Shown here: positions 11,344 to 23,855 of the stretch, piece after piece | Numbering within the stretch: position 1 is the stretch's first letter | Layout of the letters: each line of letters opens with the position of its first letter | DNA from: Megalobrama amblycephala | Taxonomy: Eukaryota; Chordata; Actinopteri; Cypriniformes; Xenocyprididae | DNA length: 64,000 nt | NCBI RefSeq assembly: GCF_018812025.1 | Contig: NC_063052.1 | Location: forward strand, 18,187,414-18,251,413 | Direction of reading: 5' to 3' | Notes under the pieces: model-generated | Told to the model about the DNA's origin: nothing | Seen by the model: only the letters and a program-made list of their open reading frames with translations | Database searches by the model: none | Position numbers and translations under genes: made by a program

Positions 11344-13690
11344 TAAGGTTTTTGTCTAAAAGGCATATTAATCTATTTCCATATCTAATTCAATTTATCA
11401 ATTGATTGTCTAGTAGTTTGGTTTTTTATGTTTTGTCTTAAACCTAAATACCTTACACCATAAAAATATCTTAACAATAATTTGTTTTTAAACACTTTAA
11501 AATTGTATTTGTTTTGTTTAAAACTAAAAGAACCTTTCTACTAATGTATTTCACAGATATGTGAAGGTGCACTATAAAATAATATAATTTTTCTTAAGCA
11601 ACATCAATAGTTTAATTTAGATGTTCCTTAAGAGCCTTTTTATCCTGAGAAGATTCTTTGCATTGAAGTTTAAGCTTCTTTTCGCCTGCACTAGACTCGT
11701 TCTGTATAGAACGTAAAAGAGTTCAGTTATTGTTACAAGCCTAAGAACCCTAATCTGATAACTATTTTTGTTAAGAGTGAATAGAGAAAACTGATTCATT
11801 TTTTCCCCCCCTGTAGTTTATAGAAAGAAACCAAGGTCAGACTTTTTTTTAAGCTGAAGATGTATTCAGTTTAGGCTGTTTCTAATTGTCTGAGTCTTAC
11901 AATTTATGCAGTTTCATTTTTAGTACAATAGGCTTAAAGGGTCATGACATACATTGTTATCAGTTAATTAATTTTATTATTATTAAATAATTGTATTATT
12001 TGAGGTCCACTTATAATGTTTTATGACCATTTTCTACCCCTCTCTTGACTTCATGCATTGGATTAATGGGTGATTGTATTTCTACTGTACCTTTAACACA
12101 AACAGTTTTTGCAGCTTATTTTCAATATATGATTTTTCTGGACTATGGAAGGAGCTTTTATCTTACAGCTATGTCAAAGTCTTTCATTTCAAAAGATCAC
12201 TGAAAAGTCTTTTTTAGTAGAAAAGTAGAAATGTTTGACTCTTTTTAAGAGTCAAACATACTCAAATTTGTATTATAAATAATTGAATTGAACCAAAGCA
12301 AAGAGAAGTATATTTATGTAAGCACGCTGGCTGAGCACACACCGTTCTCTAGCTTTAGGGCAGGACTGACTTCATTGAGCAGGAAAACAACACATAACAT
12401 CCCCAAAAAGAAATGTTAATGTTTAAAGATGATGGCAATAAGAAAACCAGTCCCTTGTGGTAGCATTTCATTAAAATTTTATTTAGCACGCAATTTAGTT
12501 TCTAAAATGGGGAAAAGCAAGAGAATATCCTCTCTCTCTTTTTTTTAAAAAAAATATTAACACAATTATGTCTGTAATCAGCACCTATTTTAATGATAGA
12601 TCATGAAAAACTTTTACCAACATTGGAAAAAGCCTGTAAAGACAGAATAGTCTCTCTGCAATGATTTCTCTCAGACAAGATGTTTTAAATCTAGCACAGA
12701 GAAGTTTTCTTTGGCTTCTGATTCGTTTCTTGAGGTATTTAGGATCCAAATCATAATATGCAAAGACAGGGGAAAACAATTTAAAGACTATTAAACTGTT
12801 GAAGAGGACAGAACTACGGTTGACCTCTTGTTCAAATATTGTTTTTCGGCATGGAGAAACTCCACTATTTTCACAAAGGCAATTTTTACATTGACATGAA
12901 TTATCAAAGGTGTATGCAGTACTTTGGTGCCGATTTAAAACGTTTTACACATTAAGAAATGTTGATTTCATGTTTAACTTGCTTAGATTGCATACATTCT
13001 CAAAGTCAGGTCCAAAAACAGCAAAATCCAGCAAACACATGCTTTCTGTAGGAAAATAAACACTATAGAGCCATTTTATTTGAATAAGACATTCCAGCTT
13101 GTGGGAAAACAACCCTCCTTTTCATTTAAGTGTGAACGATCCTAAAGCAGAAAAAGTAGTTACCTTTTTAAAATTCCTCTCATGAACCCTTGAATATCGC
13201 ACCTCATGGGCAGATTCACATATGGCAGACCAGCTGCTGCTAATATATAATAATCATTTAACTCAGTGCACTCATGAATATGAATTCAAGACCGTGTACT
13301 GGCCTCACAGCCCATTTTGTGGCTCACACTGGAAGCTTACCTTATTTCATTAAATTATTAATCGCTGCAATGAACTTCGTCCATGGACAGCACACATTAC
13401 TAACATTTTAAAAATTCTGTGCAAAAAAAAAAAGAAAAATTTGGACATTCCTCTAACCTTTGTAAAGTTTAGCCTCACATAGACAAACCAATATAGACTC
13501 CATCTCAATGGCAGATGCTCTGTTGACGCAGTAGCCCCGGAAGTTTAAATGTGCCAAACATGCATACTTTATAGAACATGCTTTTTAAACAAAGTTATTC
13601 ATCCTAATTTGACAGTAAATAATTTTGGATGAAGCAAGATAGTCCCAAACCTTTTAACCTTTTACTAAGGTGTGTGATTGCCCTAGTAAT
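11344..13690. other. AT-rich non-coding, nothing recognised
   Basis: I looked for exons and repeat ends on both strands. Only T- and A-runs and short ORFs without motifs are present. Confidence 0.4.
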
Positions 13691-13699
13691 AAGCGCTAA

Positions 13700-13715
13700 A
13701 ATATATATGTATGTG

Positions 13716-13751
<36 letters not shown>
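13700..13751. repeat. (TA)n / (GTAT)n microsatellite
   Basis: A short GTAT section passes into about 15 TA units, directly next to the end of the repeat that begins at 13752. Confidence 0.9.
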
Positions 13752-13754
<3 letters not shown>

Positions 13755-15478
13755 TTGAAAGAAAAAGTATGTGAACCACTTGCAGAATCTGTTAAAATGT
13801 GAAAAATTTTAACAAAATAAAGAGAGATCATACAAAATGCATGTTATTTTTTATTTAGTACTGTCCTGAGTAAGATATTTTACATAAAAGATGTTTGCAT
13901 AGTCCACAAGAAAAAAAAAGAGCTGAATTTATTCAAATGGCCCCATTCAAAAGTATGTGAACCACTGGTTCTTAATACTGTGTGAGGTTACCTGGATGAT
14001 CTACGACTGTTTTTTTGTTTTGTGATGGTTGTTCATGAGTCTCTTGTTTGTTCTGAGCAGTTAAACTGAGCTCTGTTCTTCAGAAAAATCCTCCAGGTCC
14101 TGCAGATTCTTCAGTTTTTAAGCATTTTTTTGCACATTTGAAACCTTTCCAGCAGTGTCTGTATGCTTTTCAGATCCATTTTTATCACACTGAGGACAAC
14201 TGAGGGACTCAAACACAACTATTAAAAAGGTTCAAACATTCACTGATGCTCCAGAAGGAAACACGATGCATTAAAGGTGCCCTAGAATTAAAAATTGAAT
14301 TTACCTTGGCATAGTTGAATAACAAGAGTTCAGTACGTGGAAATGACATACAGTGAGTCTCAAACACCATTGTTTCCTCCTTCTTGTGTAAATCTCTTTT
14401 GTTTAAAAGACCTCCGAAAAACAGGCGAATCTGAACATAACACCGACTGTTACATAACAGTCGGGATCATTAATATGTACGCCCCCAATATTTGCATATG
14501 CCAGCCCATGTTCAAGGCATTAGACAAGCCAGTATTAACGTCTGGATCTGTGCACAGCTGAATCATCAGACTAGGTAAGCAAGCAAAGACAATAGCGAAA
14601 AATGGCAGATGGAGCAATAATAACTGACATGATCCATGATATCATGATATTTTTAGTGATATTTGTAAATTGTCTTTATAAATGTTTCGTTAGCATTTTG
14701 TTAATGTACTGTTAAATGTGTTTAAAGTTACCATCGTTTATTATTGTATTCACGGAGACAAGAGAACCGACGCTATTTTCATTTTTAAACACTTGCAGTC
14801 TGTATAATTCATAAACACAACTTCATTCTTTATAAATCTCTCCAACAGTGTGTAATGTTAGCTTTAGCCACGAAGCACAGCCTCAAACTCATTCAGAATC
14901 AAATGTAAACATCCAAATAAATACTATACTCACATGATCTGACGCATGCATGCAGCATGCATGACGAACATCTTGTAAAGATCCATTTGAGGGTTATATT
15001 AGCTGTGTGAACTTTGTAAATTATAGTCGAGAGCTCGGGGGAGCAGGGAGTGTGAGATTTAAAGGGGCCGCAGCCTGAATCGGTGCATAGTTAATGATGC
15101 CCCAAAATAGGCAGTTAAAAAAAATTAATAAAAAAAAAATCTATGGGGTATTTTGAGCTGAAACTTCACAGACACATTCAGGGGACACCTTAGACTTATA
15201 TATTACATCTTGTAAAAACTGGTTCTAGGGCACCTTTAAGAGTTGGGGGGTGAAAACTTTTGAATTTGAATATCAAGGTAAATTGTACTTATTTTTTCTT
15301 CTGGGAAACATGCAAGTATCTTCTGTTGCTTCAGAAGGGAAAAATCCTAGAATGTTTACATCAAAAACCTTAATTTCTTTTCGACTGAAGAAAGAAAGAC
15401 ATGGACATCTTGGATGACATGGGGGTGAGTAAATTATCAGAAAAAGTTTATTTAAAAGTGAACTAATCCTTTAATGCA
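13752..15478. mobile_element. Old DNA-transposon fragment (GAAAAAGTATGTGAACC end) split by a TTAA MITE and a foldback piece
   Basis: A repeat beginning ACAGTTGAAAGAAAAAGTATGTG runs to 14270, is broken by the MITE at 14275-15235, resumes (GAGTTGGGGGGTGAAAACTTTTG) to about 15335, and is followed by the right half of a foldback element (15341-15478, ending AACTAATCCTTTAATG). The family end resembles non-autonomous Tc1-like fish repeats; the exact family is uncertain. Confidence 0.55.
14275..15235. mobile_element. TTAA MITE, AGGTGCCCTAGAA family, copy 1
   Basis: TTAA at 14271-14274 and 15236-15239. Terminal inverted repeat AGGTGCCCTAGAA. Length 961 bp. It contains characteristic ACAGTCGGGATCATTAATAT and GGGGCCGCAGCCTGAATCGG blocks. 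TTAA targets and TIRs suggest a piggyBac- or Kolobok-mobilised MITE. It has no transposase. Confidence 0.88.
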
Positions 15479-15559
15479 TTGTGTTCCCTTCTGGAAACAC
15501 CTGGCCTCAAAGTGATTGTGGAAAGAACCACATCTTAAAAGAAAGGTAAATAACTTTTA

Positions 15560-15935
15560 ACATTCATTATCATTTAGGGGTAATTCTAAGATTGTATTTA
15601 GGACAGGAGAGTGAGATATTGCCTGTCATCCACTTCTAACTGACAATTTATTGCAGGTGCCACTGTTAAGCATTTAATCCATCTGCCCAGCGAGCTGATG
15701 TTAAAGAGTAAGACAGCCCCAGATCCTATTGGCTGGTTTAACAAATAATGCAACAATGGTTGCGGCCCAGCACTCTCGCTGACCTTTAGAGAGATGCTAA
15801 TTGGCAGCCAGAGATTAAACATTCAGAACATTCAGAGTATTCCCATAAATAACAGCTCCAGGAAAAACTAATTGCCTGGATAATTCCAACTGACTTCAAC
15901 TCACGAGTTACAGGGATGGAGCCTTTCTGAAGCTC
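15560..15935. promoter_or_regulatory. Candidate conserved non-coding element
   Basis: Non-repetitive block with clustered factor-like words: CCTATTGGCTGG (CCAAT box), AACAATGG (SOX), GATGCTAATTGGCAG, CTAATTGCCTGGATAATTCC (homeodomain). The composition is more balanced than its surroundings. The ORF at 15598-15822 (minus) has no family match that I recognise. Function is inferred from composition only. Confidence 0.3.
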
Positions 15936-17740
15936 TTAAACATTCCTCCCTGATCCCTTCTGACAGACTGAAGAGAAATGTGCCAAAAAGGCTGACATGA
16001 TCAGAACATGAATATGTGTGTGTGCACCATCAGCATACATATGATACAAAGAGGATAATCTCAAGTGGAATAAGCAGATATCATGAGACATGAGACATTA
16101 AAGCTGTGTTCCACTTTGCATTTATAATATGCACTATAAAGTATGTACTTCACTGGTGATATGAAAGTACAAAGTACAAAACTCTAAAACCAAATAATAG
16201 GAATATTGGGTTAATTTTTCAGGTACACATTTTACTGAAATTAATATGCTTAAATATTACTCAATGTTAAATATTACTCAAACGGTTTTACCTGTTGAGT
16301 CTGTCAGCTCATTGACCGACTAAATGAGAAGTATTCACTGACTTCGGCTTTTTTGCTATTTTTATCATTGAAAATAATAATATATTGCATATTTTTAATA
16401 ACCTTTCAAACATTAAATATTTTATGGCCAGTAAGAACCCTGAATGCATTAATGCAACAGCCACATCTTTTAGTGCCGCCCATTTTTAAGAATTTAAACC
16501 GAAGCGTATAGTGCATGATGCAAGAGACAAGAAAATCTGCAGTATTCATCTCTGTTTTAACAGCAGATCATCTATACTGCTGTCATTTCCAGCTAAAATT
16601 GTTTTCCAGATTTGTCTATAACCTTCCTGATGAATCTTGTTTTATTCTGTAGTTTCATTCTGTGTTCACGATTCACACCACCTGTCTCCAGGGTTATGAG
16701 GGAATCCACTGCAGTAAAAGTCATTAACTGCAGCCTTGCTTTCATCAAGCTAAACGCTAGTAATAAAATGCAGAGCTTGTTTGAATAGTTAGGCCTGTTT
16801 CACACATCTTATGCATGTGTAACAGAAGTAATATGTTGAGCAGTGTTTGTGCTGTGTGAAGTGATTTCTGGGTTACTATATTGAGTTTTTTTTCTTCTTT
16901 TCTTTAATAACAGTTGGAAATTATAAAATGGTTATCAGGAGTATTAGAGACTTGATCACCATGAAATCTAATTTACATTCCATGTGAAATGGTGTTAAAA
17001 CTGAAAAAGTTGCACAGGAATTTTTATCTATTGGGAATTGATCAGATTGTGAAAAATGGGTGTTGGTTGGAGGCGAGGAGTTTAAATCAGGGACTGACGT
17101 CAACTGAAAAGGAAGTAATTTTAATGAAAAATTACAAGAGTACCAAGTAAACACCCATGAGAAGACCTGGAACGTGTATTAAGAAACACACAAACAACAC
17201 AAGGAGACCGTTGTGAAGAAGGTTGTGAATAACAAATACTCATGAAACCATGTGAAGAATGTGTCTAAGTTGGAGTTTATTCAGTGCATGGTGCTTTATT
17301 GTACATTTGTCTTTTTTCAGTGATGGCAAAAAAGAAAGAGGTATGTGATGAGAAGAAAAAGAACCTCTGAGGACAAACGTATGATTCTTTTCTTTTCTTC
17401 ACCCCAGACTAGCATAGGAAAGGAGTGCCACAATGAAGAAAACAACACACCGAACGAACTACAACACCTTGGTCTCTGTACAGGATACTATTTGAACTAT
17501 AAAAGCGTAACATTTTAAAATAGACATTTAAAAACTGGACATACTGGACTTGTCGGCTTGACGCGGGGCAGTACGCTTTACCACAGGAGCCCTTATGCCA
17601 CCGGCAGTGTTGATGCACAATATAAAATCCACAAAATTCCCACTTAGATTTTTTAGAATTGAATTACTGCACTAGAATTGTCAGTCTTGACCTCTAAAGT
17701 CAATCAGAGCAGTTGAATGTCTTAATGAATGACGAAAACA
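15936..17740. other. Non-coding, nothing recognised
   Basis: Unique-looking AT-rich sequence with occasional GC-richer patches (for example 16640-16760). I see no exon or repeat boundary. Confidence 0.35.
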
Positions 17741-17744
17741 CATT

Positions 17745-17900
17745 TTAATTTGCTGTAGGATCTGTCGGATCGCTTTCAGACTCATTTAATTACCATAATT
17801 GCAAATTAACTCCATTCCTGGCTAATCGATTCCAATTAATCTAAAACCACTTCAGGTTGTGTGTGGATGCTCATTTTAAAGGCTTTGCAGATCTGCTAGA
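17745..17900. promoter_or_regulatory. Candidate enhancer-like non-coding element
   Basis: A compact cluster of TAAT-core words: ATTTAATTACCATAATTGC, GCAAATTAACTCC, GGCTAATCGATTCCAATTAAT. Such density of homeodomain and POU-type sites in non-repetitive sequence is common in vertebrate developmental enhancers. No coding potential. Confidence 0.3.
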
Positions 17901-18869
17901 CTCATGGGTAAGAACATACTGCCCCCTCTAGTAGAAAAGTAGAAATATACTGAAAATGAATAAAGTTATCCCTGCAAATCCCATTTAAAAACTTTCAGGA
18001 GCTGGTGTTTGGGATTCTGGATCTAATACAAAAATGCCAAAGCTGCATTTAAGAGAGCAGGGCATCTAAAATGCAAAGTACACACACAAACAAGAAAACA
18101 AAACTGATGAAAATAAATAGAAATATAACAGAATGTAGTTTCACTACAATACCCTACCCCATCTTCATCGGACCCCCAATCCATGATGACACATGATGAC
18201 ATTACCAATGAAACAAAAGAAAATTTATACAAGCCTTCAACAAATATGCAAAGTAACATAACTTTAAAACACGAGAAAACATCTGAAATTGCTCCAGCAT
18301 TCTGAATGAAATTAACACATTATTTTTTACACCAAGAACAAAATAATACTTTCACATTTAAGAGGAACATAAAATATGGGACTTTACAACACAATGGAGT
18401 TACGAATTAAGAAAAGTTTACCCAAAAATGAACATTTTTCTAAACCTGTATGACTTTCTTTCTTTTGTGAAATTCAGAAGTTTAGCAGAATGTTCATGCT
18501 GCTCTCTTCCATACAATAAAAATGAATAGGGCATGGAACTATCTAGTTCCAAAAAATGAAAACCATAAAAGTGTCAAAAAAGTAGTCTATGTGCCTAATG
18601 CACTATAATCCAAGTCCTATGAAGTCATATGGTAGTTTTGTGTGAGGAATTTACAAAACTACATATATACATTGTGAATATTAAAAAACATATGATATGG
18701 CCTCTACAGTACTCAAAAACCTTATTTCCGTGTTCAAACTGATGCGTTGGGTTCAGTTGCGAGACTCATGACAATGAATGGCGTTTGACATTATTGATGT
18801 TAAACCCTTTCATATTTGAATGTGTGTGAACGAAAATAAAATTAGAGAACAATAGAGGAGGGGAAACAA
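17901..18869. other. Non-coding with a half foldback fragment near 18415-18800
   Basis: TTTACCCAAAAATGAACATT...CTGTATGACTTTCTTTC at 18418 resembles the left arm of the GGGATAGTTCACCC foldbacks; no matching right arm was found. Confidence 0.4.
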
Positions 18870-18872
18870 CTT

Positions 18873-19153
18873 AATGGCATAGTTCAGCCCCAAAAATAAA
18901 TTTCTGTCATAATTTTCTCACCCACATGTCACCTCAAACTTGTATGACTTTTTCTCCTATGGAAGAATATATTTTGAAGAATGTTGGTAACCAAACAGTT
19001 CTGGTGACTATTGACTTGAATTGTATAGACATACATTGTAAAAAATATATATTGTTTTGTGCTCCACAGAAGAAAGAAAGTCATACCAGTTTGGAACAAC
19101 TGAGTAAATAATGTCAGATTATTTATTTATTTATTTGGTGAACTATCCCTAAA
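18873..19153. mobile_element. Foldback MITE, TAGTTCA(C)CC family
   Basis: It starts GGCATAGTTCAGCCCCAAAA and ends TTTGGTGAACTATCCCTAAA. The arms carry the TTGTATGACTTTTTCTCC and GAAGAAAGAAAGTCATACCA pair. It is about 280 bp and diverged at both ends. Confidence 0.65.
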
Positions 19154-20530
19154 TATTAAGTCTTTCACTTTCTTGGAAAATAATGGAAAAGAGCAGCATG
19201 AATATTCTGCTAAAGTTCTTGTTTTGTGTTCCATTAAAGAAAGAAAATTTGAATTTTTGGGTGAACCTCCCCTTTAACAAGTGTTTCAGATTATGACAGA
19301 TGCTCCTTTGCCCTGTCTGAACAAAAAAAAAAAAAAAAAAAAAATTTGCCTGTAACAACATAAGATGTATAATCAACCAATTGCTAAAAGAAATAAATTA
19401 AGTATATATAAAAAAAAATACAAATTGACACTTTAGAAAATTGTCTTTTAAATTCCCACCGCCCAGTTGTTTATGTAAACCGACCCTTTGGAATCCACCC
19501 TAAAAATATTGTATGAATTAGAGATAAAAAGATGCTCTTTTGCCACTGTTTTACAAAACGATATTGTAACATGGTTCAGTCCATCATGGAATGTCTTGAA
19601 CGAGGTGGAGGTCAGGCAGGTTTTTTGGGAAAAGTCTGTCCAAGGTGTTGGGAATTGGATGAATCTTTGCTTTGAATTCTGTTTTAGGATGCTGGACAGG
19701 AGTAGATGCTCAGTTTTGCAGTACAAGATGCTTGAGATCTGACAGATGTTTAGGGTCTGGAATGAGGCGGTCACAGACGGCAATGGCTGGGTTGGACGTG
19801 CTGCTACAGGAAGTGTTTTTCCGTGGGGGGATCTTGGTGGGCATAGTGAGTTGATGGGAAGGGGATGTGAGGGCTCTTGCGTTGTTTTTTTCACATTCAT
19901 AAACCTGACTGGTCCCGTTTTTTTTCACCCTGTGTTGATGTGAGATCAAAGTTTTGATCAACAATCATGCGAGAAAGAACATTTCTGGTCAGGCAAAAAG
20001 TAAACACATCCCAAATGGGTCACGGAGTCCATGACGGAAACCGGGAATGCCTGCGGCATGCAGACCTGACTGAAATAGAAATAATGGTGGATGGTAAATA
20101 TGAAAACTGAAGCACTCTCTGGCCGAGAGCAAGTGAAGTAAACATCGATGGGGCGAATGGGGTGAAATGGGTCTCTGCACGCACAAAAAGGGCACTGTGG
20201 GAACAAACTAGCAGGGCAGCATTAACCATTATCCTCTGGGAGTTCTGTGTCTGTATACATACCACCCTGACAGCTGGTTAAACAGCACCAGATGCCCAAT
20301 GCCTCACACAAACAGACTAAAAGTCCCCATTTACAGACCTAACTCTGAGAGTTCCTTCATTTTTTCATTACACAAATGTCTCGAAACTATGGACTAAAAG
20401 GAACTATACAAAAGCAGTCAAGAATCCAAACATTCTATTGATTATTTTTTTATGTTTGACTTCGTTTTCAAAACATTGAAAAGTTGAAAGTTAGATGAAA
20501 GCTGGTCGTCTGGTGTTGGTGTTGGTCTTT
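19154..20530. other. Non-coding; GC-richer block 19440-20280 unassigned
   Basis: A poly(A) run lies at 19322-19343. The block 19440-20280 is richer in GC, with open frames on both strands (for example minus 19448-19900), but none shows a domain or splice pattern. It may be an old transposon body or a UTR of an unseen gene. Confidence 0.3.
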
Positions 20531-20532
20531 AT

Positions 20533-20912
20533 CAGTGTTGTTTATATTAACTAAATATAAAACTATAAAAAAAAGTTTCATTAATTGAAAAAAAAAAGCT
20601 GAGATAAAATAAAATATAAATATCATATGAAAAACTTAAACTTTGAAACTTATGAAAATTAAAAATGTTGCCTTGGCAACTAACAAAAAAAGTTGAAGTA
20701 CTAAAATTGAAAAACTGAAACTGAAAGAAATATAAATTTAAGTTAAATGGAAATATTTAGAAAAACAAAACCTAATAAAAATGACAACAAAATTAATGAA
20801 ACAAAGTAAAATTAAAATGAAAGCTGAAAATATAAAAACAAAAAGTAAGTCAAAATATTAGTAAATACTATAATAGTATATGAATAATACTAAAATAACA
20901 TTGTTCTTCATC
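20533..20912. repeat. A-rich dispersed repeat with AGTGTTGTTT-like ends
   Basis: AGTGTTGTTTATATTAACTA at the left and AAATAACATTGTTC at the right bracket a strongly A-rich body of AAAATTAAAA-type words, matching the look of a common cyprinid non-autonomous repeat. Confidence 0.4.
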
Positions 20913-21842
20913 ATAGTCCATAAAATAAATAATAATTTATTAAATATTGTAAAATAAATTTTATACAAATTTCTATAGGTGCCATTAACAACGATTATTA
21001 ATATCATCTAATGTTATCTAATTAATATTATGTATCACCTAATATTCCATAAACTCTAATATTAATATAATCTAATTAAATTCTGCATCATGTTACCTCA
21101 ATTGAAATTCTTGAGCTGAACTGGAATTTAAAATCTTGAATGCCACCAACCCTGCAACCAGCATGTATAACGATTACAAATACGGCAGTATAACAGTGCT
21201 GTCCAAGGGACTGAGGTTTTTATTAGAGCACAGTTAATGCTAACAATAAATCATACAGTTTACATGTCTGTCTAATTCTCTACGATCCTAAGGACTCCTT
21301 TCTGTTTGTATGAGGTGTGCTATGGAGGGTTTCCATCGTTACCATCTTGTTATGGGATTTTTTGTTTGTTTGTTTGTAGTGATAAGCTTGCAGTATTCTG
21401 CAATTTCCTCACTGTTTTCAAAGACAAAAATCTCAGAAATGCTGTAATGGGTTTAATGTAGCATGGGAGATGGTATGGCTTTATTGCCCATGGGAGGGGA
21501 GATTTAAATACAAGCCATAAACCCATCAAGCTAAGAGACCTGGGCCGCAGAGGGAGAGATGACACAATAATATATTTGTAGAGCTAATGCTTTGCTTGAA
21601 ACAAAGAGTACATGCAACACTGAAAGGGGAAGCATGTTATGGGATGCAAACATCAATTTGGAATGTATATCCAAAAACAATGGTTGGTGATCTTTTTGAC
21701 ATTAAGTGTTATCTTGAAATATCACAGACTGAAAGGATTTGTCTGGAAAAAGTTGTTCCCTTTCAAGGGAAACTCAACACTGCGTCATTTGCTGACACTA
21801 TGGGGATGTGTCTTGCAGAGCCCGGTGACAATAAGAGCTAAA
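20913..21842. other. Non-coding; repeat fragment at 21745-21842
   Basis: Nothing is recognised except a fragment near 21750 (TTCCCTTTCAAGGGAAACTC...CACTGCGTCATTTGCTGACA) that resembles the end at 29190-29235. Confidence 0.35.
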
Positions 21843-21846
21843 TTAA

Positions 21847-22803
21847 AGGTGCCCTAGAATTAAAAATTTAATTTACAGTGGCATAGTTAAATAACAAGAG
21901 TTCAGTACATGGAAAAGACATTCTCTAACTCCATTGTTTCCTCCTTCTTATATAAATCTCATTTGTTTAAAAGACCTCCGAAGAACAGGCGAATCTCAAC
22001 ATAACACTGACTGTTACGTAACAGTCGGGATCATTAATATGTACGCCCCCAATATTTGCATATGCCAGCTCATGTTCAAGGCATTAGACAAGGGCAGCCA
22101 GTAACGTCTGGATCTGTGCACAGCTGAATCATCAGACTAGGTAAGCAAACAAGGACAATAGCGAAAAATGGCAGATGGAGCGATAATAACTGACATGATC
22201 CATGATTACATGATATTTTTAGTGATATTTGTAAACTGTCTTTCTAAATGTTTTGTTAGCATGTTGCTAATGTACTGTTAAATGTGGTTAAAGTTATCAT
22301 CGTTTATTACTGTATTCACGGAGACAAGAGCCATCGTTATTTTTATTATTAAACACTTGCAGTCTGTATAATTCATAAACACAACTTCATTCATTATAAA
22401 TCTCTCCAACAGTGTAGCATTAGCCGTTAGCCACGGAGCACTATCAAACTCATTCAGAATCAAATGTAAACATCCAAATACATACTATACTCACATAATC
22501 CGATGTATGCATGCAGCATGCATGACGAACACTTTGTAAAGATCCATTTGAGGGTTATATTAGCTGTGTGAACTTTGTTTATGCAATGATAGAGTCGAGA
22601 GCTCGGGAGGGGGCGGAGAGCGTGAGCAATTAAAGGGGCCGCAGCCTGAATCGGCGCATTTCTAATTATGCCCCAAAATAGGCAGTTAAAAAAATTAATT
22701 AAACAAAATCTATGGGGTATTTTGAGCTGAAACTCCACAGACACATTCAGGGGACACCTTAGACTTATATTACATCTTGTAAAAAAAACGTTCGATGACA
22801 CCT
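21847..22803. mobile_element. TTAA MITE, AGGTGCCCTAGAA family, copy 2
   Basis: TTAA at 21843-21846 and 22804-22807. 957 bp, collinear with copy 1 throughout, with a decayed right TIR (CGATGACACCT rather than CTAGGGCACCT). It lies immediately downstream of the epb41 3' end. Confidence 0.88.
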
Positions 22804-23326
22804 TTAAGGCAATTCTATGCGTGTGTTGTGTGTACTAAAAGCCTGTCAATCAACATTAGAGCACCACCCTCTGGCTGAATAACTCAACCTCTGCCAAAAG
22901 TGTTCTGCTTGTGTTCAGCATGTTCAGCAATTAGAATTTAAAGCTTGCAAAAATGTTTATCATAATCTAGTGCTAAGACCCAGAATCTGCCCTAACTAAA
23001 TTTACGGCCAGGAGCTGCTACTGCACCGGGTTCCTCAGGACGTGTTCCCAGAGTATCAGCAACTGATGCAGTGTACATACATAACCCAAGATGTTTTTGC
23101 ACTTTAAATAAAGCAAGAACTCCAGAATTGTAGTTTTTTGTCAGTCATATGAATAAAATAAAATCTCCAACTAGAATGCAGAGAATTTAAGCAATTCGTC
23201 CACAAGATCTTTAAAACATGAAAACACGTACATGCCTGCAGCAGATCTCATTTTGCAGATTTACTGCAGTCTCTTATCATCTTGTAACTGAATTGGTTAT
23301 ATTCACAGCAGTCTTCTTTTAACAGA

Positions 23327-23756
23327 TTTAATCTGCATGGCAAAATGAAAAATCAGTAATGAATTTTTTTTCATTAATCTTTTTCATTCATTTAAAAAAA
23401 AAAAAAAAATCGCAATAACTTTTCATTAACTTCAGCATTTTTTGAAATAGTTAAATCGATCATAATTTTTCAGGTTTTCCACCTTTCCCAAACTGCACCT
23501 TCCAGCTCAACAAGCAGCACTTTCCACTCTGCTCATTGCATTTTTTTAAAGCTTCCTATATAGATCAGAACTGAACAAAACATGCTGAGTGACGATGAGG
23601 AAGCATTACTGCAAGAGGTCGTTTGGCATACAGATCACTTCAATATTTCCAAAGAAAAAAGTAAATTAAATGCATATAATATTAATCTCTCTTCTGACCC
23701 CAGTCTTATAATCACAGGTTTTGCAGATGAATACTAACCTATGTCTCATACAGGAG
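23327..23756 (-). other. Probable epb41 3' untranslated region with ATTAAA signal
   Basis: Below the stop no canonical AATAAA is present on the minus strand for roughly 1.4 kb, but the common variant ATTAAA occurs at 23332-23327, about 425 nt past the stop. Poly(A) formation shortly below that point is the simplest reading. An A-run at 23394-23409 lies inside the UTR. Its true 3' end is not fixed by sequence alone. Confidence 0.45.
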
Positions 23757-23855
23757 TTACTCAGGGGTGATCTCTGTTTCCTGATGCACCACCACTTTAG
23801 TGACAGACATGTCAGGGTGCTGCTCCTTTGCTTCCTTTATAGCCTGAGCAAGAGC
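23757..23855 (-). CDS. epb41: epb41 terminal coding exon
   Basis: The exon supplies 32 codons plus [23 protein letters not shown] and [12 protein letters not shown]. This is the universal 4.1 C-terminus ([26 protein letters not shown]). The acceptor follows GGTCTCCAG. The stop is TAA at 23759-23757 and the 3' untranslated region continues toward lower coordinates. Confidence 0.97.
   Translation of the reverse strand, partial: ALAQAIKEAKEQHPDMSVTKVVVHQETEITPE

Noticed and set aside
19448..19964. Several overlapping ORFs of 80-150 codons on both strands
   Set aside because: No domain, no codon bias agreement and no splice-site pattern; listed only as an unassigned GC-richer block.
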